Assembly (NCBI RefSeq): GCF_000620625.1
Contig: NZ_JIAW01000010.1
Coordinates: 186,001 to 250,000 of the forward strand
DNA: 64,000 bases
Source: Mycobacterium sp. URHB0044
Lineage (GTDB): Bacteria; Actinomycetota; Actinomycetes; Mycobacteriales; Mycobacteriaceae
Direction of reading: 5' to 3'
A program made the translations under genes and the position numbers. The notes under the pieces were generated by a model. That model was not told the DNA's origin. It did not search any database and was given only the letters and a program-made list of their open reading frames with translations. How positions within the stretch are numbered: the first letter of the stretch is position 1; the number at the start of each line of letters is the position of its first letter. This document shows positions 16,726 through 25,321 of this stretch, piece by piece.

Positions 16726-17568
16726 TCAGCACTCACACCGCGGGTGACGTGACCAGCGGCGACGCACCGTGGAACCGGTACTGACGTCCAACTCCAACGT
16801 CGTGTCGAGCGTGGTGGGCGGATCGCCGGCGCGGCGCGGGTCGCCGACCTCGCGGATGGCCTTGAGGACGCGGTCGACTTGGCTGAGCGCGCACGCGGCG
16901 GTAGCCAACATGGTGGCCCGGTCGGCGCTGCCGACGGCGTCGCGCAGTTGCGCGGCCAGGGCGGGCCACGCGGCGTCGCGGTCGCTGCGGTGCAGGTCGG
17001 CGCAGTGCAGGCAACTGGTCATGCCGGGAATCACCAGCGGACCGACCAGGCCCGTGCCGTCCCTCACCCGCACCGGCAGATGGGGGACGCGGGCGTCGTG
17101 CAGATCGCGAACCACCCGCGGGCCGGTGACCAGATAGTCCGACAGCACCACCAGGTCGGTGGTGCCCGGCCGGACGCCGGCGTGGCTGAGGCTGCTGTGC
17201 CGGACCCTGGCTCCCGAACAGCGCAGTGCGCCGGCCAACAGATCGGACAACGGCCCGCGGCCGTGGATGCGGATGGACGCCGATCGCGCGGGCGGGGGCG
17301 CGGTGGTGACGACCCCGGCGGTGACCAGCGAGGTGACGAGTTCCGGCACGGCCGCCGCATCGGCGACGCCCCGGTTCACCGCGAGGGACTGCAGATCGGT
17401 GATCGTGATGCCGGACTGCATGACGCGCAACAGATCGGCCAACGCGGCGGCGGACAACCCGTCGGGCGGATGGACCATCAGGGCGCGTCGAGGGTCCCAT
17501 CCGACTTGAACGGCACCGTCGGGGCGAAGCAGCACCGGCATCGCCGGATCGAGCGTATGGCGCAACAC
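16726..17568 (-). CDS. TOMM-type E1-like cyclodehydratase / leader-peptide-binding protein (orphan)
   Basis: 280 residues from GTG 17568 (ATG 17541 possible). The N-terminus resembles a small winged-helix peptide-clamp domain. A degenerate ThiF/E1-like Rossmann region follows, then CLHC (Cys186, Cys189) and a C-terminal CEC (Cys278, Cys280), which together could bind zinc as in cyclodehydratase C proteins. In azole-forming peptide pathways such proteins present a precursor to a YcaO enzyme. No YcaO gene and no precursor peptide is nearby, yet the gene keeps its place as in M. tuberculosis (Rv3196). Real function unknown; the fold assignment is moderately secure. Confidence 0.6.
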   Translation of the reverse strand: MLRHTLDPAMPVLLRPDGAVQVGWDPRRALMVHPPDGLSAAALADLLRVMQSGITITDLQSLAVNRGVADAAAVPELVTSLVTAGVVTTAPPPARSASIRIHGRGPLSDLLAGALRCSGARVRHSSLSHAGVRPGTTDLVVLSDYLVTGPRVVRDLHDARVPHLPVRVRDGTGLVGPLVIPGMTSCLHCADLHRSDRDAAWPALAAQLRDAVGSADRATMLATAACALSQVDRVLKAIREVGDPRRAGDPPTTLDTTLELDVSTGSTVRRRWSRHPRCEC

Positions 17569-17607
17569 GTGACGACTCTGCCACGCAACGCGGCCCGGCC
17601 GTTTTAG

Positions 17608-17628
17608 TTATCCACAGGCTGCAGCCTG
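17608..17628. other. DnaA-box-like 9-mer and 14-bp palindrome in a short intergenic gap
   Basis: TTATCCACA (17608-17616) matches the classical DnaA box exactly, and CAGGCTGCAGCCTG (17615-17628) is a perfect palindrome that could act as a terminator hairpin for the metalloprotease gene ending at 17633. A single box away from dnaA/oriC is not an origin. It may be a titration site or chance. Confidence 0.35.
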
Positions 17629-17632
17629 AGCT

Positions 17633-18994
17633 CTACTCGCCGCTGTCCTTCTCGTCGTCGTCCTTCTTCTTCTCGTCGTCCTGCAGATCGGCGATCGCCT
17701 GCTCGATGCCGCTGGTGTCGCCACCGAGGATGCCGTCGATGAACGCGGACGGGTCGTCGAGGTCCTCGGAACTCGGAAGGAGGTCGGGGTGCTGCCACAC
17801 GGCGTCGCGGGCATCGGCGCCGACGGCCTTGGTCAGCCGCTCCCACAGCACCGCGGCCTCGCGCAGCTTGCGCGGTCGAAGCTCCAGCCCCACCAGCGTG
17901 GCGAACGTCTGCTCGGCGGGTCCGCCGGTCGCGCGGCGTCGACGCAGGGTCTCACTCACTGCCGACGTCCCCGGAATGCGTTCGCCCAGTGCGTCATTCA
18001 CGACGGTCTGCACCCAGCCGTCGATGAGCGCGAGAAGCGTCTCGAGCCGCTCCAGCGCCGCGACCTGTTCGGGCGTCGCCTTCGGTTCGAAGATGCCCTG
18101 GTTGAGCAGCTGCTCCATGGCCGACGGGTCGGTGAGTGACTCGGGGTTGAACCCGCGGGTGAACTCTTCGAGCCCGCTGGTGTCGACCTTCATGCCCCTG
18201 GCGAACGCCTCGATGGCGTTGAGCAGCTGGGTCGACAGCCACGGCACGTGGCTGAACAACCGGTGGTGCGCCGCTTCGCGCGCGGCAAGGAACGTCAGGA
18301 TCTCGCTGCGCGGCTGTTCGAGGCCCTCGGCGAGCGCCTCGATGGCGTCGGGCATCAGCGCGGCCACGCCCTTGGGGCCCAACGGAAGCCCGATGTCGGT
18401 GGAGGTCAACACTTCTCGCGACAACGTGCCGAGTGCCTGGCCGAGTTGTGAACCGAATGCCATGCCGCCCATCTGAGACATCATCGCCAGCAGGGGTCCA
18501 GCCATGCTCTTGGCCTCTTCGGGCAGCGTCGATGCCCACACTCCCGAGATCTGTTCGGCCACCGGATCGCAGAGGCGCTTCCAGGTGTTCAGCGTGTTGT
18601 CGATCCAGTCGCTCGGCGTCCACGCCGCCGACTTGGTGGTGCCTGCGGGCAGCGCCGTCACGCCGTCGAGCCAGGTGTCGGCGAGGTGTACCGCGTCGGC
18701 GATGGCCTTGGTGGTGGTCTCCGGTACCGGCTTGACGAATCCGATCGAGCTGGACGCCAGCTGCCGGGCCAGGTCGTAGTTGACGGGACCGGACTGCGCG
18801 CCGGAGCCCATCACGTTGCCGGCGCCGCTGAACATCTCACCCAGCTTGGTGAAGATCTGGCCCAGGTCGGACATGTCGAAGCCGGCCCCGCCGAACCCGA
18901 ACGGATCGGACGGCGAGCCCGATTTCGGGTCCTTCTCGGGCTTGTCGCGGTCGGGGTCGTCCCCATGGGAGAAGCCGAAGGGCAGGTCAGCCAT
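17633..18994 (-). CDS. Zinc-dependent metalloprotease-like protein, DUF2342 (Rv3195-type)
   Basis: 453 residues. The start is fixed by MADLPFGFSHGDDPDRDKP, a family-typical N-terminus. The conserved block AREAAHHRLFSHVPWL is the presumed zinc-binding helix of DUF2342/zincin-like actinobacterial proteins. The C-terminus ends in an acidic, lysine-rich tail (EKKKDDDEKDSGE). The family was once linked to coenzyme F420 biosynthesis and is now annotated as metalloprotease; no substrate is known. It is divergent from the PDZ protease gene, an arrangement conserved in mycobacteria. Confidence 0.8.
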   Translation of the reverse strand: MADLPFGFSHGDDPDRDKPEKDPKSGSPSDPFGFGGAGFDMSDLGQIFTKLGEMFSGAGNVMGSGAQSGPVNYDLARQLASSSIGFVKPVPETTTKAIADAVHLADTWLDGVTALPAGTTKSAAWTPSDWIDNTLNTWKRLCDPVAEQISGVWASTLPEEAKSMAGPLLAMMSQMGGMAFGSQLGQALGTLSREVLTSTDIGLPLGPKGVAALMPDAIEALAEGLEQPRSEILTFLAAREAAHHRLFSHVPWLSTQLLNAIEAFARGMKVDTSGLEEFTRGFNPESLTDPSAMEQLLNQGIFEPKATPEQVAALERLETLLALIDGWVQTVVNDALGERIPGTSAVSETLRRRRATGGPAEQTFATLVGLELRPRKLREAAVLWERLTKAVGADARDAVWQHPDLLPSSEDLDDPSAFIDGILGGDTSGIEQAIADLQDDEKKKDDDEKDSGE

Positions 18995-19125
18995 GCTTCA
19001 ACCGTACTCACCGTCACGACGCCAGGTGGGGCGGCGGGTCACGCTGAGAGTGAATTCGCGCTGTCGAGTGTTGCCCCGCATGCCGGGGAGAGCACTGCGA
19101 CCGGGGGATTGGCTGAGCAGAGCCC

Positions 19126-19131
19126 TAATGT
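19126..19131 (+). promoter_or_regulatory. -10 element for a probable leaderless PDZ-protease mRNA
   Basis: TAATGT fits the mycobacterial TANNNT -10 form and ends seven bases before GTG 19139. Transcription would then begin at or next to the start codon, giving a leaderless message. No good -35 is seen. Confidence 0.45.
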
Positions 19132-19138
19132 GGGCGTC

Positions 19139-20161
19139 GTGAACAGGCGGATTCTGACCCTCGTCGTGGCGCTGGCGCCGATCGTGGCGTTCCTCGGGCT
19201 GCTGACCGCGGTGACCGTGCCCTTCGTCGCGTTGGGGCCGGGTCCGACGTTCGACACGCTCGGCGAGGTCGACGGCAAGCAGGTCGTCGACATCGAGGGC
19301 ACCACCGTCCATGCCACGTCGGGGCACCTCAACATGACCACCGTGTCGCAGAGTGACGGCATCACGCTGGGCCAGGCGCTCGCGTTGTGGATGTCGGGCC
19401 GCGACCAATTGGTGCCGCGCGACCTGGTCTACCCGCCGGACAAGTCCAAGGACGAGATCGACGAGGCCAACAACACCGACTTCCGGCGGTCGGAGGACAG
19501 CGCCGAGTACGCCGCGTTGTCCTACCTCAAGTACCCGATGGCGGTCACCGTCGAAAACGTCACCGATCCGGGGCCGTCGGCGGGCAAGCTGAAGTCCGGC
19601 GACGCCATCGACATGGTCAACGACAAGCCCATCGCGAACCTCGACGAGTTCACCGCGCTGTTGAAGGCGACGAAACCCGGTGACCAACTGGTGATCGACT
19701 ACCGCCGCAAGGGTGACGGCGTCGGCACCACGACGATCACGCTCGGCAAGAACGAGGACCGTGACTACGGCTTCCTCGGCGTCGGTGTGCTCGACGCGCC
19801 GTGGGCGGACTTCACCATCGACTTCAACCTCGCCAACATCGGCGGCCCCTCCGCGGGGCTGATGTTCAGCCTCGCCGTCGTCGACAAGCTCACCACCGGC
19901 GACCTCAACGGCGGGAAGTTCGTCGCAGGCACCGGCACCATCTCCGGGGACGGGAAGGTGGGACCGATCGGCGGCATCACCCACAAGATGGTCGCCGCGC
20001 AGGAGGCGGGCGCCTCGATCTTCTTGGTGCCTGCGGACAACTGCGACGAGGCGCGTTCGGCGCACGACGACGGCCTGCAGCTGATCAAGGTCGACACTCT
20101 CACTACGGCAGTAGATGCGTTGCACGCGGTTTCCGCCGGTGGCGAACCTCCCCATTGCTGA
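19139..20161 (+). CDS. PDZ-domain Lon-type serine protease, membrane-anchored (YlbL/Rv3194c-type)
   Basis: 340 residues, the same length as I recall for Rv3194c. One N-terminal membrane helix (about 5-30) anchors the protein with its bulk outside the cytosol. A PDZ domain lies around 133-205 (GPSAGKLKSGDAIDMVND), followed by a Lon-like proteolytic domain with the Ser-Lys dyad Ser238 (GGPSAGLM) and Lys283 (THKMVAA). It should act in envelope protein quality control. GTG 19139 is chosen over GTG 19130 by length and by the -10 hexamer seven bases upstream. The UPF0182 gene follows 88 bp downstream. Confidence 0.88.
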   Translation: MNRRILTLVVALAPIVAFLGLLTAVTVPFVALGPGPTFDTLGEVDGKQVVDIEGTTVHATSGHLNMTTVSQSDGITLGQALALWMSGRDQLVPRDLVYPPDKSKDEIDEANNTDFRRSEDSAEYAALSYLKYPMAVTVENVTDPGPSAGKLKSGDAIDMVNDKPIANLDEFTALLKATKPGDQLVIDYRRKGDGVGTTTITLGKNEDRDYGFLGVGVLDAPWADFTIDFNLANIGGPSAGLMFSLAVVDKLTTGDLNGGKFVAGTGTISGDGKVGPIGGITHKMVAAQEAGASIFLVPADNCDEARSAHDDGLQLIKVDTLTTAVDALHAVSAGGEPPHC

Positions 20162-20249
20162 GAAGTCGCTTGGCGACCAGTGCGTAGAGTTGTGGCACGT
20201 CGGAAGGGCGACGTGTGCAAGTAGACACCCCCGAGAGCGGAGTTGACGA

Positions 20250-23200
20250 GTGGGTATGCGGCCCGCGGCGAGGATGCCGAAACTGACGCGGCGTAGCCGG
20301 ATTCTGATCGCCATTGCCTTGGCCGTCGTCGTCTTGTTGTTGATCGGGCCACGCCTGGTCGACACCTACGTGGACTGGTTGTGGTTCGGTGAGCTGGGTT
20401 ACCGCTCCGTCTTCACCACGGTGTTGGTCACTAGATTGGCCGTCTTCGTAGTCGGGGCGGTGTTGATCGGTTCCGTGGTGTTCGCCGCGTTGGCGCTGGC
20501 CTACCGAACGCGGCCGGTCTTCGTCCCCACCGGGGGCCCGAATGATCCGGTGGCCCGCTATCGCACCGCGGTGATGGCGCGGCTGCGGCTGATCGGCATC
20601 GGCGTCCCCGTGGCCATCGGGATCCTGGCGGGCATCGTCGCCCAGACCTACTGGGTCCGGGTGCAGCTGTTCCTGCACGGTGGAAGCTTCGGCGTCACCG
20701 ACCCGCAGTTCGGGTTGGACCTCGGCTTCTACGCGTTCGACCTGCCGTTCTACCGGCTGGTGTTGAGCTACCTGTTCGTCGCGACGTTCCTGGCGTTCGT
20801 CGCCAACCTGTTGGGCCACTACCTGTTCGGGGGCATCCGGCTGGCCGGTCGCACCGGGGCACTGAGCCGGTCGGCGCGCATCCAGCTGATCTCGCTCGGC
20901 GGCACGCTGATCCTGCTCAAGGCGGTCGCCTATTGGTTCGACCGCTACGAGCTGCTCAGCCACACCCGCGGCGGAAAGCCGTTCACCGGTGCAGGCTACA
21001 CCGACATCAATGCGGTGCTGCCTGCGAAGCTGATCCTGCTGGCCATCGCGGTGATCTGCGCGGTGGCGGTCTTCTCGGCGATCGTGCTGCGCGACTTGCG
21101 GATTCCCGCCATCGGCGTGGTGCTGTTGCTGCTCTCGTCGCTGATCGTGGGTGCGGGCTGGCCGCTGATCGTCGAGCAGATCAGCGTCAAACCCAATGCG
21201 GCGCAGAAGGAAAGCGAGTACATCAGCCGGAGCATCACCGCCACGAGGCAGGCGTACGGGCTGACCGACAAGCAGGTCACCTACCGCGACTACAGCGGCA
21301 ACAGCTCCACCACCGCCCAGCAGGTGGCGGCCGACCGGGCCACGACGTCGAACATCCGGCTGCTCGACCCGACGATCGTCAGCCCCGCGTTCACGCAGTT
21401 CCAGCAGGGCAAGAACTTCTACAACTTCCCCGACCAGCTGGCCATCGACCGGTACAACGGGCCGGACGGTGCGCTGCGCGACTACGTCGTCGCGGCCCGG
21501 GAACTCAACCCGGACAGGCTGATCGACAACCAGCGCGACTGGATCAACCGGCACACCGTGTTCACCCACGGCAACGGGTTCATCGCCTCGCCGGCGAACA
21601 CGGTGCGCGGCGTGGCCAACGACCCGAACCAGAACGGCGGCTATCCGGAGTTCCTGGCCAGCGTGGTGGGTGCGAACGGAACCGTCGTGTCGCCCGGCCC
21701 GGCGCCGCTGGATCAGCCCCGCATCTACTTCGGCCCGGTCATCGCCAGCGCGGCCGACGACTACGCGATCGTCGGACGCAACGGCACCGACCGCGAGTAC
21801 GACTACGAGACCAACACGGAGACCAAGAACTACACCTACACCGGCTCCGGTGGGGTGCCGATCGGGAACTGGCTGTCGCGCTCGGTGTTCGCCGCGAAGT
21901 TCGCGGAACGGAACTTCTTGTTCTCCAACGTGATCGGCTCCAACAGCCGGATCCTGTTCAACCGCGACCCGGCCGACCGGGTGGAGGCGGTGGCGCCGTG
22001 GCTGACCACCGACAGCAGCGTGTACCCGGCCATCGTGAACAAGAAGATGGTGTGGATCGTCGACGGTTACACCACGCTGGACAACTACCCGTACTCCGAG
22101 TTGACGTCGTTGTCCTCGGCCACTGCGGATTCCAGCGAGGTGGCGCTCAACCGGCTGGCTCTGGACAAGCAGGTGTCCTACATCCGCAACTCGGTGAAGG
22201 CCACGGTCGACGCCTACGACGGCACGGTCACGCTGTACGCCCAGGACGACCAGGACCCGGTGCTGCAGGCCTGGATGAAGGTGTTCCCGGGAACGGTGAA
22301 GCCGAAGAGTGAGATCAGCGACGATCTCGCCAAGCATCTGCGTTATCCCGAGGACCTGTTCAAGGTGCAGCGCGCGCTGTTGGCCAAGTACCACGTGAAC
22401 GATCCGGTGACATTCTTCTCGACGTCGGACTTCTGGGACGTGCCGTTGGATCCCAACCCGACGGCGAGCAGCTACCAGCCGCCGTACTACATCGTCGCCA
22501 AGGACATTGCGCAGAACGACAATTCGGCGTCATTCCAGTTGACCAGTGCGATGAACCGGTTCAGACGGGACTTCCTGGCGGCCTACATCAGCGCGAGTTC
22601 CGATCCGGCGACGTACGGCAAGATCACGGTGCTGACGATTCCCGGTCAGGTCAACGGTCCCAAGCTGGCGTTCAACGCGATCAGTACCGATACCGCGGTC
22701 AGTCAGGACCTCGGTGTCATCGGCAGGGACAATCAGAACCGGATTCGATGGGGCAACCTGCTGACCCTGCCCGTCGCGCAGGGCGGACTGCTGTACGTGG
22801 CGCCGGTGTACGCCTCGCCGGGGGCCAGTGACGCGGCGTCGTCGTATCCCCGACTGATTCGCGTGGCGATGATGTACAACGACAAGGTCGGCTACGGCCC
22901 AACGGTCAGCGATGCGCTGGACGAGTTGTTCGGGCCCGGCGCGGGTGCCACGGCCACGGGCCCGGCACCGGTAGCGGGCCAGCCGGCGCCCCCGGCGTCA
23001 CCGCAGGGCAACGGGCAGCCGCCCGCTGCGCCGCCGCCAGGGCAGAATCGTGCGCCTGAGGTGCCGACGCCCGTCGCGGCGGTGCCGGGCGGGGGAGCGG
23101 TACAGCTGTCGGCCGCGAAAGCCGCTGCGCTGCAGGACGTCAACTCGGCGCTCGATGGGATCCGGACGGCTCAGCAGAGCGGCAACTTCGCCGAGTACGG

Positions 23201-23255
23201 CGAGGCGCTGCAGCGGCTCGACGATGCCATCGCGGCGTACCGGGACGCGAAGTAA
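20250..23255 (+). CDS. UPF0182 family large membrane protein (Rv3193c-type)
   Basis: 1001 residues from GTG 20250 (ATG 20256 two codons later). The N-terminal third holds about seven membrane helices, with a [14 protein letters not shown] motif after the first. A large extracytoplasmic domain follows, with conserved stretches such as [18 protein letters not shown] and [11 protein letters not shown] Pro/Gly/Ala-rich linker (about 900-950) leads to a final helical segment. Homologues exist across mycobacteria as conserved proteins of unknown function. Position after the PDZ protease suggests a shared envelope role. The gene ends at a large nested hairpin. Confidence 0.85.
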   Translation: MGMRPAARMPKLTRRSRILIAIALAVVVLLLIGPRLVDTYVDWLWFGELGYRSVFTTVLVTRLAVFVVGAVLIGSVVFAALALAYRTRPVFVPTGGPNDPVARYRTAVMARLRLIGIGVPVAIGILAGIVAQTYWVRVQLFLHGGSFGVTDPQFGLDLGFYAFDLPFYRLVLSYLFVATFLAFVANLLGHYLFGGIRLAGRTGALSRSARIQLISLGGTLILLKAVAYWFDRYELLSHTRGGKPFTGAGYTDINAVLPAKLILLAIAVICAVAVFSAIVLRDLRIPAIGVVLLLLSSLIVGAGWPLIVEQISVKPNAAQKESEYISRSITATRQAYGLTDKQVTYRDYSGNSSTTAQQVAADRATTSNIRLLDPTIVSPAFTQFQQGKNFYNFPDQLAIDRYNGPDGALRDYVVAARELNPDRLIDNQRDWINRHTVFTHGNGFIASPANTVRGVANDPNQNGGYPEFLASVVGANGTVVSPGPAPLDQPRIYFGPVIASAADDYAIVGRNGTDREYDYETNTETKNYTYTGSGGVPIGNWLSRSVFAAKFAERNFLFSNVIGSNSRILFNRDPADRVEAVAPWLTTDSSVYPAIVNKKMVWIVDGYTTLDNYPYSELTSLSSATADSSEVALNRLALDKQVSYIRNSVKATVDAYDGTVTLYAQDDQDPVLQAWMKVFPGTVKPKSEISDDLAKHLRYPEDLFKVQRALLAKYHVNDPVTFFSTSDFWDVPLDPNPTASSYQPPYYIVAKDIAQNDNSASFQLTSAMNRFRRDFLAAYISASSDPATYGKITVLTIPGQVNGPKLAFNAISTDTAVSQDLGVIGRDNQNRIRWGNLLTLPVAQGGLLYVAPVYASPGASDAASSYPRLIRVAMMYNDKVGYGPTVSDALDELFGPGAGATATGPAPVAGQPAPPASPQGNGQPPAAPPPGQNRAPEVPTPVAAVPGGGAVQLSAAKAAALQDVNSALDGIRTAQQSGNFAEYGEALQRLDDAIAAYRDAK

Positions 23256-23259
23256 TGCC

Positions 23260-23323
23260 CCGCGAGCGTGCGCGTCTGCTGCTCGACACACCGTGGTCGG
23301 CAGCAGTTCACGCACGCTCGCGG
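23260..23323 (+). terminator. Nested hairpin downstream of the UPF0182 gene
   Basis: Perfect 13-bp arms CCGCGAGCGTGCG (23260-23272) and CGCACGCTCGCGG (23311-23323) enclose a second pair CTGCTGC/GCAGCAG (23276-23282, 23300-23306). It starts four bases after the stop codon and probably terminates transcription, without a U-tract. The GCGAGCGTGCG core resembles a short intergenic repeat I recall from other mycobacteria. Confidence 0.6.
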
Positions 23324-23339
23324 CTGGTCAGGGCGCGAT

Positions 23340-23368
23340 TTGGTAGTGAGCCGGACCTTGGGTAACCT
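23340..23368 (+). promoter_or_regulatory. Promoter of the initiator tRNA gene
   Basis: A -35 TTGGTA (23340-23345), a 17-bp spacer and a -10 TAACCT (23363-23368) stand 13 bp before the tRNA 5' end. The -10 lies partly within a GGGTAA...TTACCC inverted repeat (23360-23379). Confidence 0.6.
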
Positions 23369-23381
23369 TTTGTTTACCCGT

Positions 23382-23455
23382 CGCGGGGTGGAGCAGCTCG
23401 GTAGCTCGCTGGGCTCATAACCCAGAGGTCGCAGGTTCGAATCCTGTCCCCGCTA
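23382..23455 (+). tRNA. tRNA-fMet (initiator, anticodon CAT)
   Basis: 74 nt folding as a cloverleaf: acceptor 5' CGCGGGG with 3' CCCCGCT plus discriminator A, D-arm GAGC..GCTC, anticodon loop CTCATAA and T-arm AGGTTCGAATCCT. Two initiator features are present: no Watson-Crick pair at 1-72 (C opposite T) and three consecutive G-C pairs at the base of the anticodon stem (GGG/CCC). CCA is not encoded. A promoter precedes it and an intrinsic terminator follows after eight bases. Confidence 0.93.
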
Positions 23456-23463
23456 CTAGATGG

Positions 23464-23498
23464 AAACGGCCCCCGGAGATTACTCCGGGGGCCGTTTT
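23464..23498 (+). terminator. Intrinsic terminator of the initiator tRNA
   Basis: AAACGGCCCCCGGAG and CTCCGGGGGCCGTTT form a perfect 15-bp stem with ATTA loop, ending in a T run. A degenerate second copy lies at 23957-23989. Confidence 0.9.
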
Positions 23499-23635
23499 CA
23501 TTCTGTTGCCGGCGGATTTGTGTACCTGACCATACTGATCAATTTCTGTCGGGACAGGTCACGTCCGCTTGGCGTCCGAGCCTGCGGAACGCGTCGTGCC
23601 ATCGATCGCCCACCTTGCTGACCTACGCTCGCCAC

Positions 23636-23911
23636 ATGAGCAGTGCCATCGAAGCACCCATCGACAACTGGCTTGCTGCATTCGACGGTCGAGTGCTCGA
23701 GATCTTCACTCCATATCGCGAAGGCTCGATGCGCTATCACGCCGCGCTGATGATCGACTGCCGGATCGACGGGACGGTGCTGACCGTAGACTTCGCACGT
23801 CGCGAGATCGGGCTCTGGCCGTTCAGGCCCGACCAACTGCCAGCAGTCACCGCGCTCGTCGACGCCATTCGGTCAACACGCAATTCGTGGTGGCCGCCGC
23901 ACGGTACGTGA
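23636..23911 (+). CDS. Hypothetical small protein between tRNA and terminator copy
   Basis: 91 residues from ATG 23636 (MSSAIEAPIDNWLAAFDGRV). It is mixed alpha/beta in character, with no signal peptide or membrane helix and two Trp at the C-terminus (SWWPPHGT). I do not recognise a family. No clear ribosome site precedes it. It lies alone between the two terminator copies, so it may be cargo or a truncated remnant of an integrated element. Coding status is uncertain. Confidence 0.4.
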   Translation: MSSAIEAPIDNWLAAFDGRVLEIFTPYREGSMRYHAALMIDCRIDGTVLTVDFARREIGLWPFRPDQLPAVTALVDAIRSTRNSWWPPHGT

Positions 23912-23956
23912 GAAGCCCTCGGTCGAACGAGCAATACGCGAAGGTTCCTGGTAGCT

Positions 23957-23989
23957 AACGGTCCCGTGAGATTCTCCGAGGGCCGTTTT
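23957..23989 (+). repeat. Degenerate second copy of the tRNA terminator
   Basis: This 33-base stretch aligns with the tRNA terminator at 23464-23498 with a few substitutions and one or two missing bases, keeping the AACGG...GAGATT...GGGCCGTTTT frame. The stem is now imperfect. A repeated tRNA 3' flank is the usual footprint of integration at a tRNA gene. The repeat does not extend into the tRNA body, so the match is to the flank only. Confidence 0.55.
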
Positions 23990-24017
23990 CATGGGCTGGG
24001 GAACACTTTTGGGACAT

Positions 24018-24180
24018 TCACTCAGTCAGCTCGACAGAGTGGTCGCGAACTCCGCGCGACGATCCGCAGGTGCCCGCCCAGCGCGGCGACAAAGGCCTGC
24101 AGGGTGCCCATTTCGGCGCAGCCGAGGCCACCGTGATGCGGCGTTGGTTGGACCTCGTCAGCGCATGAATGATGGCCTCG
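24018..24180 (-). pseudogene. Frameshifted remnant of an XRE/HigA-type antitoxin
   Basis: On the minus strand one frame reads MGTLQAFVAALGGHLRIVA (from 24111), a typical end of a small XRE-family antitoxin with the LGGHLRIVA beta-strand. After a one-base shift near 24054 another frame gives DHSVELTE followed by a stop at 24018, completing the usual family C-terminus. The HTH portion upstream is not recognisable. No partner toxin is seen. The rest of 23912-24219 holds the terminator copy and no intact gene. Confidence 0.45.
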
Positions 24181-24219
24181 TGTCACCTTTGATCGTCGCG
24201 GCCCCCGACGGTGGCGGCG

Positions 24220-24801
24220 TCAGATGACGGTGAACGAGTCGACCGTGAGATGGAAGCCCCGCGATCCGGTCCCATCAGCCTGGGTGCAGGTCAGTCCGTC
24301 GACGGCAGACGCGCAGGTGACCGTGCGCCCCGGCGACAGTGGAAATGTCACCGACTGCCCGTAGTCCAACGTGTGCGGAGAGTCGAACCCCTCGCCCTGG
24401 ATGATGGTCGCGCACGGTTGCGGCCGGTCCCCGGAGAAGACGAATCTCCGCGTGTGGCCCTGCTCCAAGCCGGGGTAGAACCCGCACAGCGCACTGTCGG
24501 CGACGGTGAGCGAATCCCCATGCCCCTCGAACTGGCAGGCCAGCGAATCGTCCCCGACGCGGCACTGGATCTGACCGCCCGGTGTTGCGAACGAGTGGTA
24601 GTACGCGTTCTCGACGAAATCCGTGAGTGGCCGTGACACTGCTGGTGGGATCGACGCGCGCGCGGTCTCCGACGTGGTGCTCGACGCCGATGACTCGCCG
24701 GTCCCGTCAGCAGGGGGTTCGGAGGACGCGCGCGAACACGCCGTGGTGATGGCGAGGACGGCGATCGCCACGGTCGTTGCACGACGTGTGCTCGTCTTCA
24801 T
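24220..24801 (-). CDS. Putative secreted lipoprotein, unknown function
   Basis: 193 residues. A lipoprotein signal ends at ITTAC with Cys22, followed by a Ser/Thr-rich linker and a compact domain with several cysteines (IQCRVG, LACQF, ALCGFYP, QPCATI, VTCAS, LTCTQ) that probably form disulfides outside the membrane. The VTFPLSPGRTVTCASAVDGLTC pattern recurs in small mycobacterial exported proteins of unknown role. ATG 24801 has an excellent AAAGGAG site six bases upstream. The VOC gene lies 42 bp upstream on the same strand, so the two may be cotranscribed. Confidence 0.75.
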   Translation of the reverse strand: MKTSTRRATTVAIAVLAITTACSRASSEPPADGTGESSASSTTSETARASIPPAVSRPLTDFVENAYYHSFATPGGQIQCRVGDDSLACQFEGHGDSLTVADSALCGFYPGLEQGHTRRFVFSGDRPQPCATIIQGEGFDSPHTLDYGQSVTFPLSPGRTVTCASAVDGLTCTQADGTGSRGFHLTVDSFTVI

Positions 24802-24843
24802 CGCTGCTCCTTTGGGGACGACGGTCCGGTCGAATTCGGGGAG

Positions 24844-25218
24844 TCAGCTGGACTGGCCGACGTAGAAGCGATTGCCGTCGAGGTCGCGAAAACTGAACAT
24901 GAGTGGTGCCGTTTCCCAGTCGAGGATATCGCCCACCTCGAGTCCCTTTGCGGCAAGCGCAGTGTGGGCGGCGCGGGCGTCGTCCGTGATGAGTCGAATT
25001 CCCGTGTCGATTCCCGTCGGAAGCTGGTCCCCGGTAGCGACGAGTGCGAGCGACGGGCCACCGGCCGACGGTGCCAGTTCGATCCAGCGGAAGCCGGGCT
25101 GCAGATGCGTGTCCATCGTGGTGGTGAAGCCCATGCCCTCGAAGAGCGCCTTCGACCGATCCTGATCGCTGACGGGCACGGCGACGCAGTGGAGTCCGGT
25201 GAAGAGTTTGTCTGTCAT
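24844..25218 (-). CDS. VOC/glyoxalase-fold protein
   Basis: 124 residues forming the two beta-alpha-beta-beta-beta units of the vicinal oxygen chelate superfamily: LHCVAVPVSDQDRSKALFEG near the N-terminus and FSFRDLDGNRFYVGQ at the end. A metal ligand His/Glu set is only partly evident (His11 and Glu48 in IELAPS are candidates). Many such proteins are lyases, dioxygenases or drug-binding proteins; this one cannot be placed. It heads a likely two-gene unit with the lipoprotein. A symmetrical 19-bp site lies about 100 bp upstream. Confidence 0.72.
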   Translation of the reverse strand: MTDKLFTGLHCVAVPVSDQDRSKALFEGMGFTTTMDTHLQPGFRWIELAPSAGGPSLALVATGDQLPTGIDTGIRLITDDARAAHTALAAKGLEVGDILDWETAPLMFSFRDLDGNRFYVGQSS

Positions 25219-25321
25219 GTGAGTGGTGACCGGAATGCGGACGAAAACTCATCGCGTCGGTTGATCGATGCTGCAGTGCGCTCAGCAAGCGGACCCTGAC
25301 GCCGTTCGCTCCTCTACCGGC

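Noticed and set aside
17608-17616. Replication origin
   Set aside because: Only one DnaA box, no AT-rich unwinding region, and no dnaA/dnaN genes nearby.
20103-22394. 763-codon open frame on the minus strand opposite the UPF0182 gene
   Set aside because: It mirrors the codon phase of a clear plus-strand membrane protein; its translation is Arg/His/Asp-rich low-complexity with no family pattern.
23382-23455. Elongator tRNA-Met
   Set aside because: The unpaired 1-72 position and three G-C pairs in the anticodon stem are initiator features.
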